The position numbers and the translations under genes are program-made. Shown here in pieces: positions 51,479 to 60,834 of a stretch of 64,000 nucleotides of DNA (positions are counted from its first letter, which is position 1; every line of letters begins with the position of its first letter). The notes below the pieces were generated by a model that worked only from the letters and a program-made list of their open reading frames with translations, made no database searches and was not told the origin of the DNA. The stretch covers positions 62,001 through 126,000 of the forward strand of contig NZ_BJNW01000003.1 of assembly GCF_006539885.1 (NCBI RefSeq), read 5' to 3'. The stretch comes from Kocuria varians. Lineage in GTDB: Bacteria; Actinomycetota; Actinomycetes; Actinomycetales; Micrococcaceae.

Positions 51479-54400
51479 GTGAACGCTCTTCCCACCGCCC
51501 CGTTCACCACGACCATGCCGCGCGTCGCGGACGGGTCCGTGCAGTCCCACCCCGTGGACGTGCTGCGCACCTCCTACTCGGCGGTGATCTTCGACATGGA
51601 CGGCGTGGTCACGGACACCGCGAGCGTCCACGCCCGCGCGTGGAAGAAGCTCTTCGACGAGCTGCTCGCGGACCCGCGCCTGGAGGCCGCGGAGGACGGC
51701 GCGGAGGTGGACCGCTCCCCGTTCGACATGGGCGCGGAGTACCGCACCTACGTGGACGGCCGACGCCGCGAGGACGGTGTGCGCGCGCTGCTCGCCGCGC
51801 GCGGTGCCGCACTGCCCGAGGCGGACGGCCAGGCCGATCCCGAGCCGGGCGAGTGGACCGTACAGGGCCAGGCGGCGTCGAAGGACGGCTACTTCCACGA
51901 GGAGCTCACGGTCCACGGCGTGCGCGTCTTCGACGGCACCGTGGCCATGATCGAGCGGCTGCGCGAGGGCGGGGTTCCCGTGGGCCTGGTGACCGCGAGC
52001 CGCAACAGCGCCGTCGTCCTCGCCGCCGCGGGGCTGCAGGACGCCTTCGACCGCATCGTGGACGGCAACTGGGCCGCGGAGCACGATCTTCCCGGCAAGC
52101 CCGCCCCGGACACCTTCCTCGAGTGCGCGCGGCTGCTGGACGTGGCTGCCGACAACAGCGTGGTCGTGGAGGACGCCGTGGCCGGCGTGCAGGCCGGCGT
52201 CGCCGGCGGCTTCGGTCTGGTGGTGGGCATCAACCGCGACGGCGCCCGCGAACGCCTGTACCGCGCCGGCGCGCACGTGGTGCTCAACGACGTCGGCGAG
52301 CTGGACCTGGGCGCGCGCCGCGACGACCCCTGGGCCCTCGTCTTCGACGGCTTCGACCCGGCCACCGAGTCCCGTCGCGAGGCGCTGCTGACCCTGGCCA
52401 ACGGCTACATGGGCGTGCGCGGGGCCGCGTGCGAGTTCCCCGCCAACTCCGTCCACTACCCCGGCACGTACCTCGCCGGGGTCTTCAACCGCGTGCTGAG
52501 CCACCTCAACGGCCGGGACGTGGAGCACGAGTCCATGGTCAACGCCCCCAACTGGCTGCACCTGGACCTGCGCTTCTCCGAGGGCCAGTGGTGGTCCGAG
52601 GGCGGTCTGCGCCCCTCGGACGAGCGCGTGGAGCTGGACCTGCGCCGCGGTCTGCTGACCCGCACCCTGGTCCTCACGGACGCGGACGCCGACCCCGACT
52701 CGGAGGAACCCGCCCGCAGCCTGGAGGTCGTCCAGCGTCGCCTGGTCTCCCTGCGGTACCGGCACCTGGGCGCCCAGGAGACCAGGATCGTCTCGCGCGG
52801 CTACACCGGCAGGCTGCACGTGCGCACGGGAGTGGACCCGGCCGTGACCAACAGCGGTGTGGCCGAGTACCGCGAGCTCAACGCGCACCACCTGGTGCTA
52901 CTCGAGTCCACGACCCTGCCGGACGAGCACGAGACCCTGCTGTCCCTGGTGCGCACGTCCCAGTCCAAGATCGAGATCGCGATGGCCCAGCGCACGCGCA
53001 TCGAGTCCGAGGCCTCCGTGCGCGAGCGCCGCGAGGTCCGCCCCGGCGGCATCGAGTTCCGCCGCCACACCGTGCAGATCTCCCCCGAGCAGCCCGTGCT
53101 GGTGGACAGCACCACCGCCGTGGTCACGAGCCGCGACGCGGCGATCGGCTCCCCGCGCGAGGGCGCCCTGGCGGAGCTGAACCGCACGCCGTTCGGGGTG
53201 CGCAAGCTGCTCGCCTCCCACGAGATCGAGTGGGCCCGGCTGTGGGACCGCTACGAGGTCACGCTCGAGTCCACGGAGAACACCCCTGAGCACCTGAGCA
53301 CCCAGCTCGCCGTGCGCACGCACCTCTTCCACGCGGCCCAGACCCTGGCCCCCCACCTGTCCCTGCGCGACGCCGGCGTGCCCGCCCGTGGCCTGCACGG
53401 CGAGGGCTACCGCGGCCACATCTTCTGGGACGAGCTGTTCATCCTCCCGGTCGTCAACATGCGCCAGCCGCACGTGACGCGCTCCCTGCTCTCCTACCGC
53501 TGGCGGCGCCTGGCCATGGCGCAGCAGCGCGCCCAGGACATCGGTCTCTACGGTGCAGCGTTCCCGTGGCAGTCGGGCTCGGACGGCCGTGAGGAGACCC
53601 CTCCGGAGCTCTACAACCACCACTCCCGGCGCTGGCTGCCGGACAACTCGTGGCGCCAGTTCCACGTGGGCCTGGCCATCGCGTACAACGCGTGGCTGTA
53701 CTACGAGTCCACCGGGGACATCGACTGGCTCTCGGGCCACGGCGCGGAGCTGATCATCGGCATCACCCGCCTGTTCGCCTCCCTCGCGGAGTACGACTCC
53801 CACGACGGCAAGTACCACATCGCCGGTGTGATGGGCCCGGACGAGTACCACGACGGCCCCGCGGGCCAGCACGGTGGCGGGCTCAAGGACAACGCCTACA
53901 CGAACGTGCTCGCTTCATGGCTGTTCCGCCACTCCGCGCACATCTTCAACGACATGGTCGAGCACCAGCGCGAGGAGCTCGAGTCCCGGTTCGAGATCTC
54001 CGCGCGGGAGGTGCAGACCTGGCTGAACATGGCCAAGAACATGTACGTCCCGTTCAACGCGGACGGCACGATCGCGCAGTTCGAGGGCTACGACGAGCTC
54101 GCCGAGCTGGACTGGGACTTCTACCGCACCAAGTACCGCAACATCGGGCGTCTGGACCTGCTGCTGGAGAACGAGGGCGACCTCACCAACAACTACAAGC
54201 TCTCCAAGCAGGCGGACACCATCATGCTCGTCTACCTGCTCGGGCCCGAGGGTGTGATCGAGGAGCTTGCGCGCATGGGCTACACGACCAACCTCGACGC
54301 CGTGCAGCGCACCGTGGACCACTACATCGCCCGGTCCTCCAACGGCTCCTCGCTCTCCCGCGTGGTCAACGCGGCCGTGCTGGCGTGGCTGGACCCGGAC

Positions 54401-54835
54401 CGCTCGTGGGGCTCGTTCCAGGACTCGCTCATGATCGACATGGACGACACCCAGGGCGGCACCACCGGCGAGGGCATCCACCTGGGTGCGATGGCCGGCT
54501 CCGTGGACGTGGTCACGCGCGCCTACGCCGGGCTGCGCGTGCGCGGCCAGTGGCTCGAGTTCCAGCCGGCCCTGCCGCGCGAGCTCGACGCCGTGGACTT
54601 CACGGTGCTCTACTGCGGCCAGGTCATCGAGGTCTCCCTGGACCACGACATCCTGGAGCTCGAGGGTGTCTCGGTCAAGGCCGCACCGGTGACCATCCAC
54701 GTGAACGGCGCCGAGTACGTCCTCAAGGGCGGGCAGAAGATCTCCGTGGCCCTGCGCCACCGCCAGTCCCGCCGCCCGGAGAAGGCCATGGCGGCGCTGC
54801 GCCGCCGCTTCGTCGCGGACGAGGACCGCGACTGA
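51479..54835 (+). CDS. Beta-phosphoglucomutase/GH65 disaccharide phosphorylase fusion
   Basis: A 1118-residue two-enzyme fusion. Residues 35-270 form a HAD beta-phosphoglucomutase-like domain with nucleophile Asp39 and Asp41 (VIFDMDGVVTD), then VTASRNSAVV and VVVEDAVAGVQAG. From about 282 onwards is a glycoside hydrolase 65 phosphorylase: N-terminal super-sandwich, (alpha/alpha)6 barrel with catalytic Glu near 789 in MGPDEYHDG, and phosphate-site QGGTTGEGIHLG. It could phosphorolyse trehalose, maltose or kojibiose to beta-glucose-1-phosphate, which the HAD half isomerises to glucose-6-phosphate. M. tuberculosis has the same pair as separate genes (Rv3400, Rv3401). The start is GTG 51479; ATG 51515 is also possible. 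Confidence 0.88.
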   Translation: MNALPTAPFTTTMPRVADGSVQSHPVDVLRTSYSAVIFDMDGVVTDTASVHARAWKKLFDELLADPRLEAAEDGAEVDRSPFDMGAEYRTYVDGRRREDGVRALLAARGAALPEADGQADPEPGEWTVQGQAASKDGYFHEELTVHGVRVFDGTVAMIERLREGGVPVGLVTASRNSAVVLAAAGLQDAFDRIVDGNWAAEHDLPGKPAPDTFLECARLLDVAADNSVVVEDAVAGVQAGVAGGFGLVVGINRDGARERLYRAGAHVVLNDVGELDLGARRDDPWALVFDGFDPATESRREALLTLANGYMGVRGAACEFPANSVHYPGTYLAGVFNRVLSHLNGRDVEHESMVNAPNWLHLDLRFSEGQWWSEGGLRPSDERVELDLRRGLLTRTLVLTDADADPDSEEPARSLEVVQRRLVSLRYRHLGAQETRIVSRGYTGRLHVRTGVDPAVTNSGVAEYRELNAHHLVLLESTTLPDEHETLLSLVRTSQSKIEIAMAQRTRIESEASVRERREVRPGGIEFRRHTVQISPEQPVLVDSTTAVVTSRDAAIGSPREGALAELNRTPFGVRKLLASHEIEWARLWDRYEVTLESTENTPEHLSTQLAVRTHLFHAAQTLAPHLSLRDAGVPARGLHGEGYRGHIFWDELFILPVVNMRQPHVTRSLLSYRWRRLAMAQQRAQDIGLYGAAFPWQSGSDGREETPPELYNHHSRRWLPDNSWRQFHVGLAIAYNAWLYYESTGDIDWLSGHGAELIIGITRLFASLAEYDSHDGKYHIAGVMGPDEYHDGPAGQHGGGLKDNAYTNVLASWLFRHSAHIFNDMVEHQREELESRFEISAREVQTWLNMAKNMYVPFNADGTIAQFEGYDELAELDWDFYRTKYRNIGRLDLLLENEGDLTNNYKLSKQADTIMLVYLLGPEGVIEELARMGYTTNLDAVQRTVDHYIARSSNGSSLSRVVNAAVLAWLDPDRSWGSFQDSLMIDMDDTQGGTTGEGIHLGAMAGSVDVVTRAYAGLRVRGQWLEFQPALPRELDAVDFTVLYCGQVIEVSLDHDILELEGVSVKAAPVTIHVNGAEYVLKGGQKISVALRHRQSRRPEKAMAALRRRFVADEDRD

Positions 54836-54850
54836 GTCACCCCACGTCAC

Positions 54851-54888
54851 GACGACGCCGCACAGTCACCGAACCGTGCGGCGTCGTC
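54851..54888 (+). terminator. 13-bp GACGACGCCGC hairpin after the GH65 gene
   Basis: Perfect arms 54851-54863 and 54876-54888 with a 12-base loop. The next promoter box (TACACT) starts only 2 bases later. Confidence 0.75.
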
Positions 54889-54889
54889 C

Positions 54890-54895
54890 TACACT
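54890..54895 (+). promoter_or_regulatory. -10 box of the gamma-carbonic anhydrase gene
   Basis: TACACT ends 7 bases before ATG 54903; the probable transcript is leaderless. The -35 region falls inside the preceding hairpin. Confidence 0.5.
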
Positions 54896-54902
54896 GTGAC
54901 GC

Positions 54903-55436
54903 ATGACACCGCAGCCACAGCCCCTGATCCTGCCCTACGGACCGCACCGCCCCACCGTGGCGGAGACCGCGTTCGTGGCCCCGACCGCCACGCTGATCGG
55001 CGACGTCGCCGTGGGCGCCGGCGCGGGCGTGTTCTACGGAGCGGTGGTCCGCGGCGACCGCTCGCCCATCCGGATCGGGGCCAACTCGAACCTGCAGGAC
55101 AACGTGAGCGTCCACTCGGACCCCGGCCACCCCACGACCATCGGCGAACGTGTGAGCGTGGGCCACGGCGCCGTCGTCCACGGCTGCACGCTCGAGGACG
55201 ACGTCCTGGTGGGGATGAACGCGACCGTGCTCAACGGTGCCGTGGTGGGCAGCGGGAGCCTGATCGCTGCCGGAGCCGTGGTGCTGGAGGGCCAGCACGT
55301 GCCGCCGGGCTCGCTCGTGGCCGGCGTGCCGGGGAAGGTGCGGCGCGAGCTGACCGAGCCGGAGCGCCACGGCGTGAGCCGCAACGCCCAGAACTACATC
55401 GGCCTCTCCCGCGAGCACCGCGCCCTGAACTCCTGA
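54903..55436 (+). CDS. Gamma-carbonic anhydrase-like left-handed beta-helix protein
   Basis: A 177-residue hexapeptide-repeat protein of the YrdA/PaaY/CaiE type. The beta-helix repeats (e.g. FVAPTATLIGDVAVGAGAGV) run from about 25 to 145. Three candidate zinc His are in NVSVHSDPGHPTTIGE and SVGHGAVVHG. Gamma-CA homologues bind zinc and some hydrate CO2, whereas others are thioesterases or acyl-CoA-linked; activity is not predictable. Start ATG 54903 lies just after TACACT. Confidence 0.88.
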   Translation: MTPQPQPLILPYGPHRPTVAETAFVAPTATLIGDVAVGAGAGVFYGAVVRGDRSPIRIGANSNLQDNVSVHSDPGHPTTIGERVSVGHGAVVHGCTLEDDVLVGMNATVLNGAVVGSGSLIAAGAVVLEGQHVPPGSLVAGVPGKVRRELTEPERHGVSRNAQNYIGLSREHRALNS

Positions 55437-55508
55437 GCTCCGAGCTCATGGGCGCCTAGCTCCGGAAGGCGCTGTGCCCTGGAGACCGTGGGACGCCCGC
55501 ACGGCAAC

Positions 55509-55540
55509 GGCGGCCCGGATCCCGAAGGATCCGGGCCGCC
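55509..55540. terminator. Bidirectional terminator
   Basis: A 14-bp perfect stem (55509-55522 with 55527-55540, GGCGGCCCGGATCC) and CGAA tetraloop lies between convergent gamma-CA and purH. Confidence 0.85.
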
Positions 55541-55594
55541 GTCGCGTCCGCGGTGCCGCCGGCCGGGCGCGTGCAACGCACGACCGGCAGGGGC

Positions 55595-57205
55595 TCAGTG
55601 GAAGAAGTGCCGCGCCCCGGTGACGTACATGGTCACGCCGGCGGCCTCGGCGGCGGCGACGACCTCCTCGTCACGGATGGAGCCGCCGGGCTGGACCACG
55701 GCCTTCACGCCGGCGTCGAGCAGCACCTGCAGCCCGTCCGCGAACGGGAAGAACGCGTCCGAGGCCGCCACGGCGCCGCGGGCGCGCTCGGCGCCGTCCT
55801 CGGCGAGCGTGTTGGCGCGCTCCACGGACAGGCGGCACGAGTCCACGCGGTTGACCTGGCCCATGCCGATGCCCACGGAGGCGCCGTCGTGCGCGAGCAG
55901 GATCGCGTTGGACTTCACCGCGCGCAGCGAGCGCCACGCGAACTCGAGGTCCGCCAGCGTCTGCTCGTCCGCGGGCTCGCCGGAGACGAGCGTCCAGTTC
56001 GCCGGGTCGTCGCCTTCGGCGTCGAGGCGGTCCGCCTGCTGGAACAGCGTGCCGCCGGAGACCGCGCGGTACTCCAGGGGGTCGAGAGCGAATCCCTCGG
56101 GCAGCTGCATGAGCCGGATGTTCTTCTTGGCCTGCAGCACCTCGAGCGCGGCGGGCTCGAAGCCCGGGGCGATCACGACCTCCGTGAAGATGGGCTTGAG
56201 GTTGCGGGCCATCTCCTCGGTGACGGTGCGGTTGGCCGCGACCACGCCACCGTACGCGGAGAGCGGGTCGCACGCGTGGGCCTTGAGGTGGGCGTCCGCG
56301 ATCGGGTCCGCGGCACCGGGCGTGGCCACGGCCACGCCGCACGGGTTGTTGTGCTTGACCACGGCCACGGCGGGCTGCTCGTAGTCGTAGGCTGCGCGTA
56401 CGGCGGCGTCCGCGTCCACGTAGTTGTTGTATGACATGGCCTTGCCGTGCAGCTGCTCCGCCTGGGCCACCCCGGGGGACGCGGCGTCGTTGGTGTACAG
56501 CGCGGCCTTCTGGTGCGGGTTCTCGCCGTAGCGCAGGGACTCCGCGCGCTGCAGCGCGCGACCGGCGTACGGGGGCCAGAAGTTGGCCTCGGGGTCGTGG
56601 TCGAACTGCTGGGCCGTCCACGTGGCCACCGCGGTGTCGTACGCGGCGGTGTGCGCGAACGCGGCCGCGGCGAGCTTCTGGCGTGCCGCGAGGTCGTAGC
56701 CGCCTTCCTGGGCCGCGCACACGACGTCCGGGTAGCTCGCCGGGTCCACGACCACGGAGACCGCGGCGTGGTTCTTCGCGGCGGCGCGGACCATCGAGGG
56801 CCCTCCGATGTCGATCTGCTCCACGACGTCGTCCTGGGCCGCCCCGGAGCGCACGGTCTCCTGGAACGGGTACAGGTTCACGACCACCAGGTCGAACGGG
56901 TCGATGCCGAGCTCGTCGAGCTGACGCACGTGGTCCTCCTTGCGCCGGTCCGCGAGGACCCCGGCGTGCACGCGCGGGTGCAGCGTCTTGACGCGGCCGT
57001 CCAGGCACTCCTGGAAACCGGTCACCTCGGAGACCTCGGTCACGGGCACACCGGCCGCCTGGATGGTCCTGGCGGTCGAGCCGGTCGAGACGATGTCCAC
57101 GCCGGCGTCGTGCAGCCCGCGCGCGAGATCCTCCAGCCCGCTCTTGTCGTAGACGGAGATCAGTGCACGCTTGAGCGGCACACGGTTCAGGTCGGAAGTG
57201 TTCAC
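55595..57205 (-). CDS. purH: Bifunctional AICAR formyltransferase/IMP cyclohydrolase
   Basis: A 536-residue enzyme for the last two steps of IMP synthesis. The N-terminal MGS-like IMP cyclohydrolase domain ([27 protein letters not shown]) is followed by the AICARFT domain with [11 protein letters not shown] and [14 protein letters not shown], and it ends with the conserved ARHFFH. The start is GTG 57205 ([15 protein letters not shown]), with GGAGAG upstream. purN lies 177 bp upstream on the same strand; FolD supplies the 10-formyl-THF. Confidence 0.97.
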   Translation of the reverse strand: MNTSDLNRVPLKRALISVYDKSGLEDLARGLHDAGVDIVSTGSTARTIQAAGVPVTEVSEVTGFQECLDGRVKTLHPRVHAGVLADRRKEDHVRQLDELGIDPFDLVVVNLYPFQETVRSGAAQDDVVEQIDIGGPSMVRAAAKNHAAVSVVVDPASYPDVVCAAQEGGYDLAARQKLAAAAFAHTAAYDTAVATWTAQQFDHDPEANFWPPYAGRALQRAESLRYGENPHQKAALYTNDAASPGVAQAEQLHGKAMSYNNYVDADAAVRAAYDYEQPAVAVVKHNNPCGVAVATPGAADPIADAHLKAHACDPLSAYGGVVAANRTVTEEMARNLKPIFTEVVIAPGFEPAALEVLQAKKNIRLMQLPEGFALDPLEYRAVSGGTLFQQADRLDAEGDDPANWTLVSGEPADEQTLADLEFAWRSLRAVKSNAILLAHDGASVGIGMGQVNRVDSCRLSVERANTLAEDGAERARGAVAASDAFFPFADGLQVLLDAGVKAVVQPGGSIRDEEVVAAAEAAGVTMYVTGARHFFH

Positions 57206-57382
57206 GGACTCTCCAGAAGACGTGGGTTCATGTGCTGCGGCACCGCCCGCGAGGCACAGCGGCGGGGGCACCCGTGGGGCCGACGACGTCGCCCGCGCCC
57301 GTCGGCCGCGCCCCTCGAGTCCACGCTGGGACGCGGTGCGGGGACTCGGGCGCGGGGCACGCGGGTGGCCGCCCGGTCCAGT
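57206..57382. other. 177-bp gap between purN and purH
   Basis: No gene is seen. It contains a GACGACGTCGC variant of the dispersed repeat (about 57282-57292). purH may be transcribed from purN or from here. Confidence 0.4.
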
Positions 57383-57976
57383 CTACGGCCGCGGCCGGGG
57401 CTCCCCGGAACCGTGCGCGCCGCGCGAGAGGCGGTCGAGGGTGGACACGAGCAGCTCGCGCTCCGCGGTCTTGATCCGCTCGTGCAGGGAGGACTCGGTG
57501 TCGTCCTCCGCGACGGCCACGGCCACCTGCGCGAGGATCGGCCCGGCATCCACGTCCGCGACCACCTCGTGCACCGTGGCACCCGTGATCTTCACGCCGT
57601 AGGCCAGGGCGTCCCGGACCGCGTGGGCCCCGGGGAAGGACGGCAGCAGGGAGGGGTGGGTGTTCACGATCGCGCCCGGGAACGCGGCCTCGAACTCGGC
57701 GTCCACGATCCGCATGAACCCGGCGAAGACCACCCGGTCCGGGCGGTGGGAGGCCACGGCCCGCTGCAGGGCACGGTTCCATGCGGCACGGTCCGCGTGC
57801 TCGGACGGTGCCACGACGAACGTCTCGATCCCGGCGGCCCCGGCCCGGTCCAGCCCGGTGCACGGCTTGTCCGCCCCCACCGCGACGATCTCCACGGGGC
57901 CCTCCCCCGTGTGCAGGGTGTCGATCATCGCCTGCAGATTCGTACCGGAACCGGACACCAGAACCACTAGTCGCAT
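57383..57976 (-). CDS. purN: Phosphoribosylglycinamide formyltransferase
   Basis: A 197-residue folate-dependent enzyme that formylates GAR. The phosphate/substrate loop is LVSGSGTNLQAMID, the active site is IVNTHPSLLPSFPGAHAV with catalytic Asn-x-His, and GATVHEVVADVDAGPIL holds the conserved Asp. Length fits PurN. Start ATG 57976 is 6 bases after a TAGCAT box (57983-57988), suggesting a leaderless mRNA. purN, purH and perM are adjacent in M. tuberculosis (Rv0955-Rv0957). Confidence 0.96.
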   Translation of the reverse strand: MRLVVLVSGSGTNLQAMIDTLHTGEGPVEIVAVGADKPCTGLDRAGAAGIETFVVAPSEHADRAAWNRALQRAVASHRPDRVVFAGFMRIVDAEFEAAFPGAIVNTHPSLLPSFPGAHAVRDALAYGVKITGATVHEVVADVDAGPILAQVAVAVAEDDTESSLHERIKTAERELLVSTLDRLSRGAHGSGEPRPRP

Positions 57977-57982
57977 GGGCCC

Positions 57983-57988
57983 ATGCTA
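57983..57988 (-). promoter_or_regulatory. -10 box of probable leaderless purN transcript
   Basis: TAGCAT on the minus strand, then GGGCCC and ATG 57976. Confidence 0.5.
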
Positions 57989-58031
57989 GCGGGGCCCGCC
58001 CCGGGGGCCGTTCGCTGCGGGCCACCTCCCC

Positions 58032-58037
58032 TACAGT
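58032..58037 (+). promoter_or_regulatory. -10 box of probable leaderless transcript
   Basis: TACAGT ends 7 bases before ATG 58045, with GGAGG in between. Confidence 0.5.
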
Positions 58038-58044
58038 GGAGGTC

Positions 58045-58662
58045 ATGCAACCCTCACGCACTCCGGGCCCCTCCCGGCGCGCCCCCGAGTCCGGTGCCCC
58101 GGCTCCCGACGAGCGCGACCGTTCCGCGGCTCCCCTGCGCCTCGCCGCCGCTGCCGCCGCGCTGTCGATGCTCGCGTCCGCCCTCGTGGTGGGAGACGTC
58201 TGGTCCACGAGCGCCGGGGTGCTCACGGCCGTGGCGGCGGTCGTGCTGGGGATCGTCGCGCTGGTGCATTCGGGGCGCTCGACGTCCCGCGCGGTCGTGG
58301 TCGGCCTGGCCGTCCTGGGCATCGTGTGGGGCGGGTTCGGCGCCGTGGGTGGAGGCGTGCGCCTTCTGGTCTGGCCCGCCGCGCAGGTCTACCAGGAGTG
58401 CACCGAGAACGCCCTGACGCTGTCCTCCTCGGAGCGCTGCGAGCAGCAGTTCCAGGACAACGCGATGCACCAGGTCTCTGGCCGACCGCTCGAGACCGGC
58501 TTCCCCGGGGCGTCGGACGCGCCGTCGCCGAGGTCGACGACGCCCGGCACGACACCCTCGCCGAGCGCCTCAGCATCCGGCAGGGCGACGCCGACGCCGC
58601 ACGGGTCGAGCACCGCGACCACCGGCGCCCACCCCAGCGCCACCGCGTCGGCCACCCCGTAG
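58045..58662 (+). CDS. Membrane protein of unknown function with Ser/Thr/Pro tail
   Basis: A 205-residue protein. A Pro/Arg/Ala N-terminus precedes three membrane helices (about 31-51, 57-75 and 81-105). A segment with two Cys (YQECTENALTLSSSERCEQQ) follows, and then a Ser/Thr/Pro/Ala-rich tail (from about 153) that may be extracytoplasmic. A DUF4190-like small membrane domain is possible but not certain. The ATG 58045 follows a TACAGT box. Confidence 0.7.
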   Translation: MQPSRTPGPSRRAPESGAPAPDERDRSAAPLRLAAAAAALSMLASALVVGDVWSTSAGVLTAVAAVVLGIVALVHSGRSTSRAVVVGLAVLGIVWGGFGAVGGGVRLLVWPAAQVYQECTENALTLSSSERCEQQFQDNAMHQVSGRPLETGFPGASDAPSPRSTTPGTTPSPSASASGRATPTPHGSSTATTGAHPSATASATP

Positions 58663-58743
58663 CGGCCGAGGGCCGGGCCCGGAACTCGACCGGGCGCACG
58701 GACCACCCGGGTTCCTCCCCGTTCCTCTCCGCCCGTACTGACC

Positions 58744-58767
58744 CGGCGCGGCGGGTACGCCGCGCCG
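58744..58767. terminator. Hairpin after the unknown membrane protein gene
   Basis: Perfect 10-bp arms CGGCGCGGCG/CGCCGCGCCG (58744-58753, 58758-58767) with loop GGTA, between convergent genes. Confidence 0.7.
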
Positions 58768-58815
58768 ACCGGTGACCCCGAGGCCCGCAGGAGACGGGGA
58801 GGCACCGGGCGTGCG

Positions 58816-60717
58816 CTAGCGCGTCTCGTCCTCGTCGAGGGCCGCCAGGCGGGCCGCCTTGCGCTTGGCGGACTTCTTCTCCGCCCGACGCCGCTTGGCC
58901 TCCACGCGCTGCGAGGCCCGGTCCGGCGTCTCGTCGGACGGGGCCGCAGCCCCCCGGGTCGTGGCCGCCCGCTGGGACCGAGGCACTGCCGCGCCGGCAC
59001 ACACCGCGGAGGAGCCCGACCCCGGGGAGGACGACACCGCGCCCCGAGAGGACGCTCCCGCCTCTGGGGCCACCGCGTCCCGCACCGCCGAACCGGTGCC
59101 CAGCGCCGAGGAACCGCGCTGAGGCTCCACGTCTTCCCGCCCAGCAGAGAGGACGGAGGGAACGCGGGGACGGCCACGTGAGCCGTCGTCGTACGGGGGA
59201 CGGCGGTCCTCGACCGTCGCGCGGTCAGCAGGGGCCACCGTGTGCTCCCGCGCCGCCGGGTCGGAGTGCTCACGGACCGGGGCCGTGTGGCGCGACGGCG
59301 CGGCAGCGGCGTCGTCGTCGGTGTCCTCGTCCTCCGCGCTCCACGAGCGTGAGCGGTAGCCCTCCCGCTCGAGCCACGGGCCCAGCAGGTAGCCGACTGC
59401 TGCGCCCACCGCGAGCTCGGCCCCGAGCCACAGGAAGACCTGCCACGCGTGGGGGCCCATGTCCGTGAGCCGCCCGATGCCGAGGGAACCGTTGGAGAGC
59501 CACGCGAGCCCCGAGACGAGGCCCGCCCCCACAGCCGCGATGAACGCGACCGTGAGCAGCGTGGAGAGCAGGAACGTGATCCAGCGCAGGGGCAGGCGGA
59601 TGGCCATCCAGTCGTCCAGGTGGTTCTCCCCCTCGCGGCAGAACCACCATCCGGCCAGCACACCCGCGAGGACCGGCAGCACCAGCACGGCGGGCGCGAT
59701 GCCCCACGGATCGCCGGTGGGCAGCGCCGCGAGCGCCGGGAACTGCGGCAGCGGCCCCAGCACGCTCTGGAACGGCGAGGTCACGGCGCCCGTGCCGAGC
59801 GAGAAGCCCGCGCCGGTGGCCCAGGCGAGCGCCCAGAGCACCATGTTGGGGAGGTAGCCGAGCTGCAGGGCCGTCAGGGCGGTGTCCCCCGCGGCGTCCG
59901 CGCCCAGGTCCTGGTAGACCGTGATCACGCGGTCCCAGTGCCACAGCAGCGTCACCGCGAACAGCAGGGCTCCGGCGCCCACCGCCGCGACCGCCGCGAG
60001 GAAGCCCGCGCGGATCACGGCCCACACGTAGGACCCGGCCCAGCGCGAGTACTGGCTCGTCCGCTCCAGCCACGAGGCGACGTCCGCGCCCAGCACCGCG
60101 GCCAGGGAGCGTGAGACGCTCCACCCGCCCACGAGGGTCCCGAGGCCGGCGGGGATCAGGGGCAGCAGGGCGGCCGGCAGGAGGTCCACCTTGACCTGGT
60201 CCGTGCGGCTGAGCAGGGCCACCAGTGCGGCGAACACGCCGTACCCGACCATTCCCGCGGCGAACGGGACGAGGAACTGGCCCCGCCAGCAGGCACGGGC
60301 GATCCGCCGCCCGGCCACCACGGCCAGCCCGAACGGGAGCAGCGTGAGACCCAGCGGCACCAGGGTCAGTGTCCCGGCGCCGTCGAGGGAGAGGCCCTGG
60401 ACGGACTCGATGCTGATGGGCGTGCAGTGCGCGAGCAGCCAGACCTGGCCCGCCAGCCGGAAGGTCCCCGCCGCGCCGAGCGTCGCGAAGCCGCCGGCGG
60501 CCCACACGGCCCCGAGCAGCACCGCGCTGAGCAGCAGGCCCACCACGGCCACCACGAGCAGCTCGATCACGCCCTGCAACGCCAGGGGCATGGGCATGCC
60601 CGGGTTCTCGCCCGGAGCGGGGCCACCCCGCTCCGCGGTGCCCGCGGCGGAGGACCCGCGGCTTCTGAATCGGTCGCGCACGCCCGAGATCGCGCCGGGC
60701 AGGGAAGGAAGTCTCAT
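58816..60717 (-). CDS. DUF6350 (PerM-like) polytopic membrane protein
   Basis: A 633-residue membrane protein. The core (about 50-450) contains around ten hydrophobic helices (e.g. VIELLVVAVVGLLLSAVLLG, FLVPFAAGMVGYGVFAALVA). The order purH-purN-DUF6350 corresponds to Rv0957-Rv0955 in M. tuberculosis, where Rv0955 is PerM, needed for persistence and division at low Mg2+. The C-terminal 170 residues are a low-complexity charged tail with an EDEDTDDDAAAA stretch (over the GACGACGCCGC copy at 59306-59316) and ending in Lys/Arg-rich sequence. ATG 60717 (MRLPSLPG) or ATG 60735 are possible starts. Confidence 0.8.
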   Translation of the reverse strand: MRLPSLPGAISGVRDRFRSRGSSAAGTAERGGPAPGENPGMPMPLALQGVIELLVVAVVGLLLSAVLLGAVWAAGGFATLGAAGTFRLAGQVWLLAHCTPISIESVQGLSLDGAGTLTLVPLGLTLLPFGLAVVAGRRIARACWRGQFLVPFAAGMVGYGVFAALVALLSRTDQVKVDLLPAALLPLIPAGLGTLVGGWSVSRSLAAVLGADVASWLERTSQYSRWAGSYVWAVIRAGFLAAVAAVGAGALLFAVTLLWHWDRVITVYQDLGADAAGDTALTALQLGYLPNMVLWALAWATGAGFSLGTGAVTSPFQSVLGPLPQFPALAALPTGDPWGIAPAVLVLPVLAGVLAGWWFCREGENHLDDWMAIRLPLRWITFLLSTLLTVAFIAAVGAGLVSGLAWLSNGSLGIGRLTDMGPHAWQVFLWLGAELAVGAAVGYLLGPWLEREGYRSRSWSAEDEDTDDDAAAAPSRHTAPVREHSDPAAREHTVAPADRATVEDRRPPYDDGSRGRPRVPSVLSAGREDVEPQRGSSALGTGSAVRDAVAPEAGASSRGAVSSSPGSGSSAVCAGAAVPRSQRAATTRGAAAPSDETPDRASQRVEAKRRRAEKKSAKRKAARLAALDEDETR

Positions 60718-60834
60718 CGGGTTCCATCTTTCCACGTCCGCGCGTGCACGGCCCGCACCGGAGTTCGCCCGTTCTTCACCGCACGGTCACCCCGGGGTGG
60801 CCGTGCGGTGCAGCGCACGGCGCACGGTGGAGGC

